Assembly: GCF_030814475.1 (NCBI RefSeq)
Contig: NZ_JAUSVF010000001.1
Span: 2,672,001-2,736,000, forward strand
Direction: 5' to 3'
Source: Pararhizobium capsulatum DSM 1112
GTDB lineage: Bacteria > Pseudomonadota > Alphaproteobacteria > Rhizobiales > Rhizobiaceae
Length of the DNA: 64,000 bases
The position numbers and the translations under genes are program-made. Shown here piece after piece: positions 45,038 through 55,006 of the stretch. Every line of letters starts with the position of its first letter. The first letter of the stretch is position 1. The notes under the pieces were generated by a model, which saw only the letters and a list, made by a program, of their open reading frames with translations, searched no databases and was not told the DNA's origin.

Positions 45038-48000
45038 ATGAAGATCGAACGTCGTTTCACCAAGCCCGGCCAGTCGGCCTATGCGGAGATCGAATTCCGC
45101 AAGGCGGTCAGCGAAATCAAGAACCCGGATGGCTCGATCGTCTTCCGGCTCGCGGATATCGACGTGCCGGCGCAGTTCTCCCAGGTGGCGGCCGACATCC
45201 TTGCCCAGAAGTATTTCCGCAAGGCCGGTGTTCCCGCGCGCCTGAAGAAGGTCGAGGAAAATTCCGTTCCCTCGTGGCTGTGGCGCTCCGAAGCCGACGT
45301 GGCCGCGATGAAGGAACTTCCCAAGGACGAACAGTACGGCTCCGAGACGGATGCACGCCAGGTTTTCGATCGTCTGGCCGGCACCTGGACCTATTGGGGC
45401 TGGAAGGGCGGTTACTTCGCCTCTGAAGACGCAGCCCTCGCCTTCCGTGACGAGCTTGCCTACATGCTGGCTACCCAGCGCGTCGCCCCCAACTCGCCGC
45501 AGTGGTTCAACACCGGCCTGCATTGGGCCTATGGCATCGATGGCCCCGGCCAGGGCCACTTCTATGTCGACCCCTTCACCGGCAAGCTGGTAAAGTCCAA
45601 GTCGTCCTATGAGCACCCGCAGCCGCATGCCTGCTTCATCCAGTCCGTCGGCGACGACCTCGTCAACGAAGGCGGCATCATGGACCTGTGGGTCCGCGAA
45701 GCCCGCCTGTTCAAATACGGCTCCGGTACCGGCTCCAACTTCTCCTATCTGCGCGGCGAAGGCGAAAAGCTTTCGGGCGGCGGCAAGTCCTCCGGCCTGA
45801 TGTCCTTCCTGAAGATCGGCGACCGCGCTGCCGGCGCCATCAAGTCTGGCGGCACCACCCGCCGCGCGGCCAAGATGGTCGTCGTCGACATCGATCACCC
45901 GGATATCGAGGAATACATCAACTGGAAGGTCAAGGAAGAACAGAAGGTGGCAAGCCTCGTCACCGGTTCCAAGATTGTCGCCAAGCACCTGAAGGCGATC
46001 ATGAAGGCCTGCGTCAATTGCTCTGGTGATAACGACGCCTGCTTCGATCCGAACGAGAACCCTGCCCTGAAGCGCGAAATCCGCGCTGCCAAGAAGGATC
46101 AGGTTTCGGAAAATTACATCCAGCGCGTCATCCAGTTCGCCAAGCAGGGCTACAAGGACATCGAGTTCAAGACCTACGACACGGACTGGGATTCGGAAGC
46201 CTATCTCACCGTTTCGGGCCAGAACTCCAACAACTCCGTCTCGCTGAAGGACGACTTCCTGCGCGCCGTCGAAGCCGATGGCACCTGGAACCTCACCGCC
46301 CGCAAGGACGGCAAGGTCATGAAGACATTGAAGGCCCGCGACCTCTGGGAACAGATTTCCTACGCAGCCTGGGCTTCTGCCGATCCGGGCCTGCATTTCA
46401 ACACGACCATGAACGACTGGCACACCTCGCCGGCCGCAGGCTCCATTCGTGCATCCAATCCCTGCTCGGAATACATGTTCCTCGACGACACCGCCTGCAA
46501 CCTTGCTTCGCTGAACCTGCTTCAGTTCAAGGATGCGGCCACGAAGAACATCGATATCGCCGATTACGAACATGCCGTGCGCCTGTGGACGCTGGTTCTC
46601 GAAATCTCCGTCATGATGGCGCAGTTCCCGTCGAAGGAAATCGCCGAGCGCTCCTATGAATACCGCACGCTCGGCCTCGGCTACGCCAATATCGGCGGCT
46701 TCCTGATGTCCTCCGGCATCCCCTACGATTCGACCGAAGGCCGCGCCATCGCAGGCAGCCTCACCGCCGTCATGACCGGCGTGTCCTATGCGACATCAGC
46801 CGAAATCGCCGCCAAGCTCGGCCCCTTCCCGGGCTTCAAGCCGAACCGCGAATCGATGCTGCGCGTCATCCGCAACCATCGCCGCGCCGCCCATGGCGAA
46901 ACGCAAGGCTATGAAAACCTGTCGGTCAATCCGGTTGCGCTGATCCACAGTGAATGCCCGGATCAGGCTTTGGTCACCCACGCCAAGGCTGCCTGGGACA
47001 AGGCGCTGGAACTCGGCGAGAAGCACGGCTACCGCAATGCCCAGGTTTCCGTTATCGCGCCGACCGGCACGATCGGCCTCGTCATGGATTGCGACACGAC
47101 CGGCATCGAGCCCGATTTCGCGCTGGTGAAGTTCAAGAAGCTCGCCGGCGGCGGCTACTTCAAGATCATCAACCGCGCCGTTCCCGAAGCCCTGCGTACG
47201 CTCGGCTATTCGGAAAGCCAGATTGCCGAGATCGAGGCCTATGCCGTCGGTCATGGCAACATCAACCAGGCACCGGCTGTAAACCCCGGCTCGCTGCGCG
47301 CCAAGGGCTTTTCCGACGACAAGATCGAGGCGATCAACGCCGCGACCAAGGCTGCCTTCGATATCAAGTTCGTCTTCAACCAGTGGACGCTCGGCGCCGA
47401 CTTCCTGAAGGGAACGCTGAAGGTCACGGACGAACAGCTCGCAGACATGAGCTTCAACCTGCTGGAGCACATCGGCTTCTCGAAGAAGGACATCGAAGCC
47501 GCCAACATCCATGTCTGCGGTGCGATGACGCTGGAAGGCGCTCCGTTCCTTAAAGTCGAGCACCTGCCCGTCTTCGATTGTGCCAACCCCTGCGGCAAGA
47601 TCGGCAAGCGTTATCTTTCGGTCGAAAGCCACATCCGCATGATGGCGGCTGCCCAGCCGTTCATCTCCGGCGCGATCTCCAAGACGATCAACATGCCGAA
47701 CGATGCGACCGTGGAAGAGTGCGGCGCGGCCTACATGCTCTCCTGGAAGCTGGCGCTGAAGGCCAACGCGCTCTACCGCGATGGTTCCAAGCTCTCTCAG
47801 CCGCTCAACGCTTCGCTGATCGAAGACGAAGACGACGAGGATGCGCTGGAGGATTTCGTCCAGCAGCCGGTTGCGGCCCAAGCTGTAACCGTCACCGAGA
47901 AGATCGTCGAGCGCGTGATCGAACGCATCACCCGCGAGCGTGAAAGGCTTCCGAACCGCCGTCAGGGCTATACCCAGAAGGCGATCGTCGGCGGGCACAA

Positions 48001-48853
48001 GGTCTATCTGCGCACCGGCGAATTCGGCGATGGCCGTATCGGCGAGATCTTCATCGACATGCACAAGGAAGGCGCCGCCTTCCGCGCAATGATGAACAAC
48101 TTCGCCATCGCCATCTCGCTCGGCCTGCAATATGGCGTGCCGCTGGAAGAATATGTGGAGGCCTTCACCTTCACCAAGTTCGAGCCGGCCGGCATGGTTC
48201 AGGGCAACGACGCCATCAAGAACGCGACCTCGATCCTCGACTACGTGTTCCGCGAACTCGCCGTTTCTTACCTGAACCGCAACGATCTCGCCCATGTCGA
48301 TACGTCGGACTTCACCAACACGGCCCTCGGCAAGGGTATCCAGGAGGGCAAGACCAACCTGATCTCCACCGGCTGGACCCGCGGCCACAAGCCGACCCTC
48401 GTTCAGGGCGGCGGGATCGACCGCACCAGCGGCGAACCGAAGGGCTTTGCCGGCTCAGCGCCTGCCAAGGCATCGCCATCCGGCGGCACGGTCACGGTGT
48501 TCGCGGGCAGCGCTGCTCGCAAGATCGAAACGACCGTTGCCGTCTCCACCTCTGAAATCGTTGCCTTCAAGCGCGACTACGAGGAACGGGCTGCCGAACT
48601 GGCCCAAGAGATCGCCGGTGAGACCGGGGTCGAGACCCCAAGCGAGGTAACCGCCCTCTTCTCCGACAAGGCGGCCGCCGAAGCCGCCGCCGCCAAGTCG
48701 GACGCCAAGAAGCTGGAAGCCGAGCGCCGTATCCGCTCGATCGCGCAAGGCTATACCGGCAACATGTGCTCGGAGTGCCAGAACTTCACGATGGTGAGGA
48801 ACGGGACTTGCGAGAAGTGCGATACGTGCGGAAGCACGAGTGGTTGCAGCTGA
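45038..48853 (+). CDS. nrdJ: Cobalamin-dependent (class II) ribonucleotide reductase
   Basis: Makes deoxyribonucleotides with adenosylcobalamin, so it works with or without oxygen. The 1271-residue protein has [25 protein letters not shown] active-site residues (catalytic Cys and Glu), the [20 protein letters not shown] loop, and a long C-terminal insertion common in alphaproteobacterial NrdJ. It ends with a Cys-rich tail ([19 protein letters not shown]), which passes electrons from thioredoxin. ATG 45038 follows AAGGGA. It stands behind paired NrdR boxes and ends in a strong terminator. Confidence 0.97.
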   Translation: MKIERRFTKPGQSAYAEIEFRKAVSEIKNPDGSIVFRLADIDVPAQFSQVAADILAQKYFRKAGVPARLKKVEENSVPSWLWRSEADVAAMKELPKDEQYGSETDARQVFDRLAGTWTYWGWKGGYFASEDAALAFRDELAYMLATQRVAPNSPQWFNTGLHWAYGIDGPGQGHFYVDPFTGKLVKSKSSYEHPQPHACFIQSVGDDLVNEGGIMDLWVREARLFKYGSGTGSNFSYLRGEGEKLSGGGKSSGLMSFLKIGDRAAGAIKSGGTTRRAAKMVVVDIDHPDIEEYINWKVKEEQKVASLVTGSKIVAKHLKAIMKACVNCSGDNDACFDPNENPALKREIRAAKKDQVSENYIQRVIQFAKQGYKDIEFKTYDTDWDSEAYLTVSGQNSNNSVSLKDDFLRAVEADGTWNLTARKDGKVMKTLKARDLWEQISYAAWASADPGLHFNTTMNDWHTSPAAGSIRASNPCSEYMFLDDTACNLASLNLLQFKDAATKNIDIADYEHAVRLWTLVLEISVMMAQFPSKEIAERSYEYRTLGLGYANIGGFLMSSGIPYDSTEGRAIAGSLTAVMTGVSYATSAEIAAKLGPFPGFKPNRESMLRVIRNHRRAAHGETQGYENLSVNPVALIHSECPDQALVTHAKAAWDKALELGEKHGYRNAQVSVIAPTGTIGLVMDCDTTGIEPDFALVKFKKLAGGGYFKIINRAVPEALRTLGYSESQIAEIEAYAVGHGNINQAPAVNPGSLRAKGFSDDKIEAINAATKAAFDIKFVFNQWTLGADFLKGTLKVTDEQLADMSFNLLEHIGFSKKDIEAANIHVCGAMTLEGAPFLKVEHLPVFDCANPCGKIGKRYLSVESHIRMMAAAQPFISGAISKTINMPNDATVEECGAAYMLSWKLALKANALYRDGSKLSQPLNASLIEDEDDEDALEDFVQQPVAAQAVTVTEKIVERVIERITRERERLPNRRQGYTQKAIVGGHKVYLRTGEFGDGRIGEIFIDMHKEGAAFRAMMNNFAIAISLGLQYGVPLEEYVEAFTFTKFEPAGMVQGNDAIKNATSILDYVFRELAVSYLNRNDLAHVDTSDFTNTALGKGIQEGKTNLISTGWTRGHKPTLVQGGGIDRTSGEPKGFAGSAPAKASPSGGTVTVFAGSAARKIETTVAVSTSEIVAFKRDYEERAAELAQEIAGETGVETPSEVTALFSDKAAAEAAAAKSDAKKLEAERRIRSIAQGYTGNMCSECQNFTMVRNGTCEKCDTCGSTSGCS

Positions 48854-48880
48854 GATAGCTGGATAGTCGTTGTTATCTTT

Positions 48881-48917
48881 CGAAGGCTCGTGGGAAACCA
48901 CGAGCCTTCGGTTTTGT
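48881..48917 (+). terminator. Terminator of nrdJ
   Basis: A perfect 13-bp stem (CGAAGGCTCGTGG with its complement) capped by GAAA, then GTTTTGTT, 28 bp past the stop. Confidence 0.93.
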
Positions 48918-48935
48918 TATAGACGCGGGAACAGT

Positions 48936-49007
48936 TCCCCTCACCAACAAAATCTAACACTTAGCTAAAGCTAAGATGTTGATTTTGTATCCTCTCCCAC
49001 AAGGGGA
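48936..49007. repeat. Left inverted repeat arm (72 bp)
   Basis: Reads TCCCCTCACCAAC outward at its outer end. Contains an imperfect palindrome around CTTAGCT-AAAGCTAAG and the stem CTCTCCC/GGGGAGAG at the inner end. Confidence 0.85.
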
Positions 49008-49020
49008 GAGATAGGGCCTC

Positions 49021-49376
49021 TCATTCGCCGGTATTTCTGAGTTCGGTTAGAATCGTCAGGCAGATACCGTTCAGGTTCTTCACCACGTCTCGTTCCAGAA
49101 GCGTATTGTCCGGAAGCCCTTCGCCCAAAGCAAAGCATCACGAGCAAGATCGCGTGCACACTGCGCATGCTGGAAACCATCCACCTCGACAATCAGCCGT
49201 GTTTCGAAACATACGAAGTCGAGGATGAAAGTGTGAAGCGGAACCTGTCGGCGGAATTCGTAACCTCCCAGTTAGCGGTTGCGCAGTGCTTGCCAGAGCA
49301 AGTTTTCCGCCAGCGTCGCATCTGTGCGCATATCGCGGGCTCGACTGCGATTGATAAGCGGCGGCGTGTGACGCAT
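49021..49376 (-). pseudogene. DUF559-family endonuclease-like gene, inactivated
   Basis: Translated from the ATG at 49376 it gives a good DUF559 (very-short-patch-repair-like) protein: LAENLLWQALRNR, LGGYEFRRQVPL, LDFVCFETRLIVEVDGFQHA, ARDALLWAKGFRTIRFWN. Codon 35 (49272-49274) is a TAA where glutamine is expected, and one base is missing near 49090, after which DVVKNLNGICLTILTELRNT resumes in another frame. So it carries one nonsense and one frameshift mutation in about 356 bp. Confidence 0.85.
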
Positions 49377-49472
49377 AGCGGGTTCCGGTTATTTTCAGAA
49401 CTGTAACAAATCTCCTCTCACCTGCAATTAATTGGTCGAAGCCAAAACACACAAGTCGCGGCGACGTACCTG

Positions 49473-49544
49473 TCCCCTTGTGGGAGAGGATACAAAATCA
49501 ACATCTTAGCGCCAGCTAAGTGTTAGATTTTGTTGGTGAGGGGA
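49473..49544. repeat. Right inverted repeat arm (72 bp)
   Basis: The complement matches the left arm at 69 of 72 positions. Its inner end begins 97 bp from the pseudogene start. Confidence 0.85.
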
Positions 49545-49571
49545 TTTCTACTGCAAACGCAAAATCCCGCT

Positions 49572-49970
49572 TCAAGCCCCAACTGGCGGCCTGTGGTCAT
49601 TGATCTCGATCCAATATCCATCCGGGTCCTGCACATAAATCTGCTGAAACCCGTTGCGATGCACGCCGATCTGGCCGGGATTGCCGGGCCAGTCAGTAAA
49701 CTCCACGCCAATCTCATTGAGATGTCTGACGAAGGCGTCGAAATCGGCCGTGGACACCGCGACATGGGTATCCTTCGTCACATGTGTCGCGCCAAAATCG
49801 CCCTGGATAAGATGGATGGCGTCGCCGCCGCCGATTTCCAGCCATTGCACGCCGGCGCTGCCGCTGCGTTCGATCGGCGAAAAGCCCATGACATTGCGAT
49901 AAAATGCGGTGCTGCGCTCAACGTCGCGCACCAGCAGTGCGAAATGATCGAGTCCGAACCGGTAGCCCAT
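49572..49970 (-). CDS. VOC (glyoxalase/extradiol dioxygenase) superfamily protein
   Basis: A 132-residue two-module metalloprotein fold. The start (FGLDHFALLVRDVERSTAFYRNVMGF) carries the first metal-binding histidine, and the C terminus (IYVQDPDGYWIEINDH) the conserved glutamate. Similar to lactoylglutathione lyase and fosfomycin-resistance enzymes, but the substrate cannot be chosen. It stands alone between the inverted-repeat element and the L,D-transpeptidase. Confidence 0.83.
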   Translation of the reverse strand: MGYRFGLDHFALLVRDVERSTAFYRNVMGFSPIERSGSAGVQWLEIGGGDAIHLIQGDFGATHVTKDTHVAVSTADFDAFVRHLNEIGVEFTDWPGNPGQIGVHRNGFQQIYVQDPDGYWIEINDHRPPVGA

Positions 49971-50017
49971 GCCATCCTCCCCTTAAAGCACACCCGGCAG
50001 GGCGGCAGCCCCCCAGT

Positions 50018-51070
50018 CTATTCCCCGTCGAACGGATCAGCCAGTGCCGCATCCGGGCGGCTGATCGGGTATTTGATGCCGGAGATGCTCGCCGCCAGCT
50101 TCTTGGCGCCTTCCTTTTTCAGGAGCGCACGGAAACTCGGATGCATGCCGCCATCCTGATAGGCGCTCATCGTCGTCGTAGTCTGCAAGGCGGCAGTCAT
50201 GGCAGCGTCGATCCGCTGGTTTTCGGCATTGATCTTGGCAAAGGCCATCGGCTCCAGCTCACGCGCCACCGGCGGACATGCTGCCAGCGGGTCGCTCGGC
50301 TCGCCGCCGTCAAATTCCTTGTTGAAGACATAACGACTGCCGCAGACGGAAACCTTCGGCTGGCGCTTCGTTACCTCGAAGCTGTCATAGCCTTCCTTCA
50401 TCGTGCGCCAGAAGCTCATGTTCGGATCGCCCCGATGCTCGGCCATATTCTGAGCCGTCATGCGGAACGGATAGGCCTGCACCTGGAAACGTTCCTGCCC
50501 ACTGGTGAGCGCCTTGGAAACGATCGCGTAGATTTCGCCGACGCCCTGGTCGGTCATGGCGTAGCAGCCGGCGGACGAGCAGGCGCCGTGCACCATCAGC
50601 GCCTCGCCACTATAGCCGAGGGCCGATTCGAGCCGGTTCGGATAGCCCAGATTGAAGGAGACGTAATATTGCGACTTCGGGTTCAGCATGCCGGCGGAGA
50701 CATGGTAGAAGCCTTCGGGCGCCTGCCGGTCACCGATCTTGGTCTTCGGCCCGAGCTTGCCGGACCAGCGGCACATCGGATAGGTCTTGAGCAGCGCGTA
50801 TTGGCCCGACTTGTCCATCTTCCAGACTTCGAGCTCGCTCTCCTGCTTGAAGATGCGCACCAGAACCGGGCTTTCCGGCTTCATGGCCTTCTTCGCCATC
50901 TCGGCCACCATCTTCTTCGACAGTGTCGGTGGCGCCTCGGAAAGGTCGTCGAGCGACATGCAGCCGGTAAGGGCTGCGCCGAGCGCCAGCATCGCCAGCG
51001 TACGGCGCAGTGCGGTGCGGATCGGTGTCGGCCGGTTTTCGGCACGATGGTGAGCGGTCATGGTTTGCAT
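50018..51070 (-). CDS. YafK-like L,D-transpeptidase lipoprotein
   Basis: A 350-residue outer-envelope enzyme. The N-terminal hydrophobic segment ends in the lipobox LTGC (Cys37), so it is probably lipidated. The YkuD catalytic motif is HGACSSAGCYAM with the nucleophile Cys, preceded by substrate-loop SFNLGYPNR. The YafK/DpaA subgroup cuts or forms cross-links between peptidoglycan and outer-membrane proteins. Start ATG 51070 is one of several; its ribosome site is weak. Catalytic residues intact. Confidence 0.88.
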   Translation of the reverse strand: MQTMTAHHRAENRPTPIRTALRRTLAMLALGAALTGCMSLDDLSEAPPTLSKKMVAEMAKKAMKPESPVLVRIFKQESELEVWKMDKSGQYALLKTYPMCRWSGKLGPKTKIGDRQAPEGFYHVSAGMLNPKSQYYVSFNLGYPNRLESALGYSGEALMVHGACSSAGCYAMTDQGVGEIYAIVSKALTSGQERFQVQAYPFRMTAQNMAEHRGDPNMSFWRTMKEGYDSFEVTKRQPKVSVCGSRYVFNKEFDGGEPSDPLAACPPVARELEPMAFAKINAENQRIDAAMTAALQTTTTMSAYQDGGMHPSFRALLKKEGAKKLAASISGIKYPISRPDAALADPFDGE

Positions 51071-51176
51071 CGATACTCTATCGGGATAAATCGCGACGAA
51101 GTTTTGGCGTTCGTCGGCAGGGATCATAAATGACCAAGCCTGTGCGAGACAATCCGCACTTTTGGTTACCCGCCGG

Positions 51177-52256
51177 TTAAGAGCTTAGTTTCGCAGTCGA
51201 GGTCCTGACCACCAGCGGACCGTCGACCTTGACCGTCATTGGCCGCAGCTTCTTGTGATGCACCGCCATGTCGATCAGCATCTCGGATGCTTTCTGCCCC
51301 ATCTCATAATTCGGCAGCACCAGCGTCGAGAGCGGCGGATGCGTATAGCGCGCCAGTTCCTGGTCGTCGTAACCCATGACGGAAAGATCTTCGGGCACAC
51401 GAAGCCCCTTTTCCGCCGCCGCTTCCATCACGCCGATCGCCATCAGGTCATTGCCGCAGAAGATCGCTGTCGGCGGGTTCGGCATCGAGAGAAGATCGAG
51501 CCCCGCCTCGTAGCCGCGCAAAGGCAGCCAGTCGCCATCGCGCACGAGGCTTTCGTCAAAGGCAATGTCTGCTGTCGCGAGCGCCTGTTTGTAGCCCTTC
51601 AGACGATCGATCGCCGCATCCATCCAGGGCTCGCCATTGATGAAACCGATGCGCTTGTGGCCAAGCGAGGTGAGATGCGCGGTGGCCGCAAAACCACCGG
51701 CAACCTCCCCCGGCACAATAGCCATATGCTGCCGAGGCTCGGCGTAACAATTGAGGAGAACCGTCGGAATATTTTTCAGCGGCTCGGGCACATGCACACG
51801 GCGTGTGAAAATGGTCGCGTAGATGACCCCGATGATTGTCGGATCGCGCAGCACGGCGCGCAGCACCGCATCCTCCAGATCCGGATTGGAGCGCGTCGCA
51901 TGGGCAGAAACCAGGAAACCCTGTTCGAAAGCATAGTCACGCGCGCCGTCGAGGCTCACCACCGGATGGGGGCTGGTGGAGATTTCATCGACGATGAAGG
52001 CGATCGTGTCCCTCTCTACGGCCACCTGCGAGGGCGGGTCATGGCGGACGCCGGGTAATTTATAACCTATTTTATGAGCAGCCTCCCAAACCTTCGTCTG
52101 GGTCTCCTGAGAGATGCGTGAACCTGACATTGCGTTGAGCACCAGGGATACGCTCGACTGGGAAACGCCGGCAATACGGGCAACATCCGTCATTGTCGGC
52201 CGGCTGCTCTCAGCGCCTCGCCCTCTCTGACCACCGCGATCGTCCGACTTGCCCAT
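51177..52256 (-). CDS. LacI-family repressor
   Basis: A 359-residue regulator: helix-turn-helix [21 protein letters not shown] (residues about 20-40) with the hinge helix, then a periplasmic-binding-protein-like effector domain ([62 protein letters not shown]). The ATG at 52256 follows GGAGG. It is divergent from the sugar ABC transporter operon, which it probably controls through the palindromes between the two genes. Confidence 0.9.
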   Translation of the reverse strand: MGKSDDRGGQRGRGAESSRPTMTDVARIAGVSQSSVSLVLNAMSGSRISQETQTKVWEAAHKIGYKLPGVRHDPPSQVAVERDTIAFIVDEISTSPHPVVSLDGARDYAFEQGFLVSAHATRSNPDLEDAVLRAVLRDPTIIGVIYATIFTRRVHVPEPLKNIPTVLLNCYAEPRQHMAIVPGEVAGGFAATAHLTSLGHKRIGFINGEPWMDAAIDRLKGYKQALATADIAFDESLVRDGDWLPLRGYEAGLDLLSMPNPPTAIFCGNDLMAIGVMEAAAEKGLRVPEDLSVMGYDDQELARYTHPPLSTLVLPNYEMGQKASEMLIDMAVHHKKLRPMTVKVDGPLVVRTSTAKLSS

Positions 52257-52302
52257 GCGCCATTTCCTCCCCCGGCTTGCTGCGATGCAACCCGATTTAT
52301 TG

Positions 52303-52344
52303 CAAGTGCTCATAAAATGACACTTGACTGCTAATATTATTAGC
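52303..52344. promoter_or_regulatory. Palindromes between the LacI gene and the transporter operon
   Basis: Two candidate operators: an inverted repeat CAAGTG...CACTTG with inner TCAT/ATGA at 52303-52326, and GCTAATATTATTAGC at 52330-52344, which is palindromic except at its centre. The second lies just after a possible -35 box (TTGACT at 52324), so a bound repressor would block transcription of ytfQ. Inferred from position and symmetry. Confidence 0.55.
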
Positions 52345-52422
52345 GACAACATTGCCCCATGTGAAGCACTTATCGCTCACTGCCGGTCGAGGAAACCGGA
52401 AAATTCGGGAGGAGAAACTGAG

Positions 52423-53403
52423 ATGCCTGCATTCTCACGTCGTACATTCATGCTTGCTGCAACCGCACTTGGCGCCATGACCTTTGCGGGCGCTGCTCTT
52501 GCGGAGGTCCCCGCACTTGCCAAGAAGGACACCTACAAGGTCGGCTTCGCGCAGACCGAATCCAACAACCCCTGGCGTATCGCCCAGACCAACAGCATGA
52601 AGGCCGAAGCTGAAAAGCGCGGTTACCAGCTGGTTTATACCGACGCCGCCGGTTCTGCCGCAAAGCAGGTCGCCGACGTCAACTCGATGATTGCTCAAGG
52701 GGTTGACGTCATCTTCCTCGCACCGCGCGAAGAAAAGCCGCTGATTCCCGCCGTCATGGCCGCCAAGAAGGCCGGCATTCCGGTCATCCTGCTCGACCGC
52801 AGCGTCGACCCGTCGCTTGCCAAGGCCGGCGAAGACTACCTGACCTTCATCGGCTCCGACTTCATCCAGGAAGGCCAGCGCGTTGCCGAATGGCTGGCGA
52901 AGAACGCCAACGGCAAGTCCAAGATCATCGAGCTCGAAGGCACGACCGGCTCTTCGCCGGCTAACGACCGCAAGAAGGGTTTCGATGAGGCGATCACCGC
53001 TGCTGGCGGCTTCGAGATCGTCGCCTCCCAGACCGGCGACTTCGCCCGCGACAAGGGCCGCCAGGTTGCAGAATCCCTGCTCCAGGCGCATCCGGATGCG
53101 GACATCATCTATGCCCACAACGACGAAATGGCGATCGGCGCGATCTCGGCGATCGAGGCTGCCGGCAAGGTGCCGGGCAAGGACATCCTCGTGCTCTCGA
53201 TTGACGGCGGCAAGGAAGCGGTTCAGGCTGTCGTCGATGGCAAGATCGCAGCCGTCGTGGAATGCAACCCGCGCTTCGGGCCCAAGGCCTTCGATACCAT
53301 GGCAGCCTATGCCAATGGCGACAAGATTGAAGGGAAACTCGTCAATGACGACAAGTTCTACGACAGCACCAATGCTGCAGCGGAACTTGCCAACGCATAC
53401 TGA
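52423..53403 (+). CDS. ytfQ: Sugar ABC transporter substrate-binding protein, YtfQ-like
   Basis: A 326-residue periplasmic binding protein with a twin-arginine-type signal (SRRTFMLAATALGAMTFAGAALA). The mature part matches the YtfQ group: KVGFAQTESNNPWRIAQTNSMK, DVIFLAPREEKPLIP, ILLDRSVD, and LEGTTGSSPANDRKKGFDEAI. In E. coli YtfQ binds galactofuranose; the specificity here is inferred. GGGAGGAG precedes the ATG by nine bases. First gene of a four-gene operon. Confidence 0.85.
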   Translation: MPAFSRRTFMLAATALGAMTFAGAALAEVPALAKKDTYKVGFAQTESNNPWRIAQTNSMKAEAEKRGYQLVYTDAAGSAAKQVADVNSMIAQGVDVIFLAPREEKPLIPAVMAAKKAGIPVILLDRSVDPSLAKAGEDYLTFIGSDFIQEGQRVAEWLAKNANGKSKIIELEGTTGSSPANDRKKGFDEAITAAGGFEIVASQTGDFARDKGRQVAESLLQAHPDADIIYAHNDEMAIGAISAIEAAGKVPGKDILVLSIDGGKEAVQAVVDGKIAAVVECNPRFGPKAFDTMAAYANGDKIEGKLVNDDKFYDSTNAAAELANAY

Positions 53404-53423
53404 TCTCCCAAGCTGACTTGAAA

Positions 53424-53458
53424 CCGGCCGGGATGATAAAAGTCCCGGCCGGCATTTT
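53424..53458 (+). terminator. Hairpin between ytfQ and ytfR (attenuator)
   Basis: Ten-base-pair stem (CCGGCCGGGA with TCCCGGCCGG), nine-base loop, then a short T run. Such partial terminators after binding-protein genes usually lower expression of the downstream transporter parts. Confidence 0.65.
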
Positions 53459-53491
53459 CATTGTGTTTGTATACCTATGAGGCGGAACGGC

Positions 53492-55006
53492 ATGTTGCTG
53501 TCCATGCAGGGCATTTCAAAATCATTTTCCGGCATTGCCGCGCTGCAATCGGCATCGCTGGAGATCGCTGAAGGCGAGATCATGGCCCTCGTCGGCCAGA
53601 ACGGAGCCGGAAAATCCACCCTGATCAAGATCCTGACCGGCGCCTATCAGCGCGACGAAGGCACGATCCGTTTTGAGGGCAAGGATGTGAGCTTTGCCAC
53701 CCCGGCCGAAAGCCAGGCCGCCGGCATCGCTACCATCTACCAGGAAATCAACCTCGCGCCGCAGCGTTCGGTGGCCGAAAACATCTATCTCTCCCGCGAG
53801 CCACGCCGCTTCGGTCTGCTCGACCGCAAGGCGATGCGCGAAGGCGCGGCAAAGGTCCTGAAGGTCTTCAATCTCGATATCGATGTTGACCTGCCGGTGG
53901 CGCGCTTCAGTGCCGCGACCCGCCAGATGGTATCGATCGCCCGCGCCGTCACCCAAAATGCCCGCCTGCTGATCATGGACGAACCGACCTCCTCGCTTGA
54001 TGAGCGCGAGGTGGAAGTGCTGTTCCGCACCATCCGCACGTTGAAGGAAAACGGCGTAGCCGTCGTCTTCATCGGCCATCGTCTCGACGAACTCTATGCG
54101 ATCTGCGACCGCGTGACGATCATGCGCGATGGCCATACCGTTGCCGTCAGCGCCATGAAGGGCATGCCGAAGATGGAGCTGGTGCGCAACATGCTCGGCC
54201 GCGAGCTTGCCGCCTTCGAGGCGCTCGCCCGCGATGCCGGCGCCGATGACGCCCGCCCCGTGCGGCTGGAACTGAAGAATGCTGGCTCGGGCCTCAGGGT
54301 CCGCAATGTCGATCTGTCGATCCGTCAGGGCGAAATCTCCGGCCTCGCCGGTCTGCTCGGCTCCGGCCGCACGGAGACGGCCCGCATCATCTTCGGCGTC
54401 GACAAGCTTGAGCGAGGTAGCCTGCAGTTCAACGGTAGTGAACGCAACTATTCAGAACCGGCCGCAGCCATCGCCGATGGCATCGGGCTCGTGTCAGAGG
54501 ATCGCAAGATCGACGGCATCATCCCCGATATGAGCATCCGCGAAAACATGACGCTGGCGCTGCTGCCGAAGCTGAAGAAGGCCGGCATCGTCGATCGCGC
54601 ACGGCAGGATGAGATTGTCGCGCGCTTCATCCGCTCATTGGGCGTCAAATGTGCCTCTCCGGACCAGCCGATCAAGGAGCTTTCCGGCGGCAACCAGCAG
54701 AAGGTGCTGCTCGCCCGCTGGCTCTGCACCGATCCGAGCGTGCTGATCGTCGACGAACCGACCCGCGGCATCGATATCGGCGCGAAGTCCGAAATCCTGA
54801 AGCTCCTGCGCGGTCTCGCAGACCAAGGCCTGAGCGTCTTGATGATTTCCTCCGAAATCGAGGAACTGCTGGCTGCCGCCGACCGCGTGACGGTGCTCAG
54901 CGACGGCATGTCGGTCGCGGTGCTGCCGCGCCAACAACTTTCCGAACAAACCCTGCTCGCTGCCATGGCCCACCAGGTCGACGGCGCATCCGGTGAACTG
55001 GCATGA
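53492..55006 (+). CDS. ytfR: Sugar ABC transporter ATP-binding protein, YtfR-like
   Basis: A 504-residue tandem ABC ATPase. The first domain has Walker A GQNGAGKST and Walker B LLIMDEPTSSLD; its signature region reads FSAATRQMVS, a weak form as in other sugar ATPases. The second domain has LSGGNQQKVLLARW and VLIVDEPTRGIDIGAK. Both halves belong to the ribose/galactose type. Two ATGs (53477, 53492) are possible; 53492 has GAGGCGG upstream. The gene overlaps the next by four bases. Confidence 0.9.
   Translation: MLLSMQGISKSFSGIAALQSASLEIAEGEIMALVGQNGAGKSTLIKILTGAYQRDEGTIRFEGKDVSFATPAESQAAGIATIYQEINLAPQRSVAENIYLSREPRRFGLLDRKAMREGAAKVLKVFNLDIDVDLPVARFSAATRQMVSIARAVTQNARLLIMDEPTSSLDEREVEVLFRTIRTLKENGVAVVFIGHRLDELYAICDRVTIMRDGHTVAVSAMKGMPKMELVRNMLGRELAAFEALARDAGADDARPVRLELKNAGSGLRVRNVDLSIRQGEISGLAGLLGSGRTETARIIFGVDKLERGSLQFNGSERNYSEPAAAIADGIGLVSEDRKIDGIIPDMSIRENMTLALLPKLKKAGIVDRARQDEIVARFIRSLGVKCASPDQPIKELSGGNQQKVLLARWLCTDPSVLIVDEPTRGIDIGAKSEILKLLRGLADQGLSVLMISSEIEELLAAADRVTVLSDGMSVAVLPRQQLSEQTLLAAMAHQVDGASGELA

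Larger units (their letters stand above)
48936..49544. mobile_element. 609-bp inverted-repeat element carrying a dead DUF559 gene
   Basis: Arms 48936-49007 and 49473-49544 are 72 bp each, inverted, and identical at 69 of 72 positions; the three mismatches are in one block (AAA against GGC). Each arm has its own inner palindromes (a long AT-rich one around CTTAGCT/AGCTAAG, and CTCTCCCACAAGGGGAGAG). Between them lies only the DUF559 pseudogene. It looks like a small transposable or intergenic mosaic element. No target-site duplication could be seen. Confidence 0.6.

Noticed and set aside
44984..46573. 529-residue minus-strand frame over nrdJ
   Set aside because: Shadow of nrdJ, with composition typical of antisense frames in GC-rich genes; so is the 46796-48388 frame.
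48971..49452. Short open frames inside the inverted-repeat element as separate genes
   Set aside because: They are fragments or shadows of the DUF559 pseudogene.
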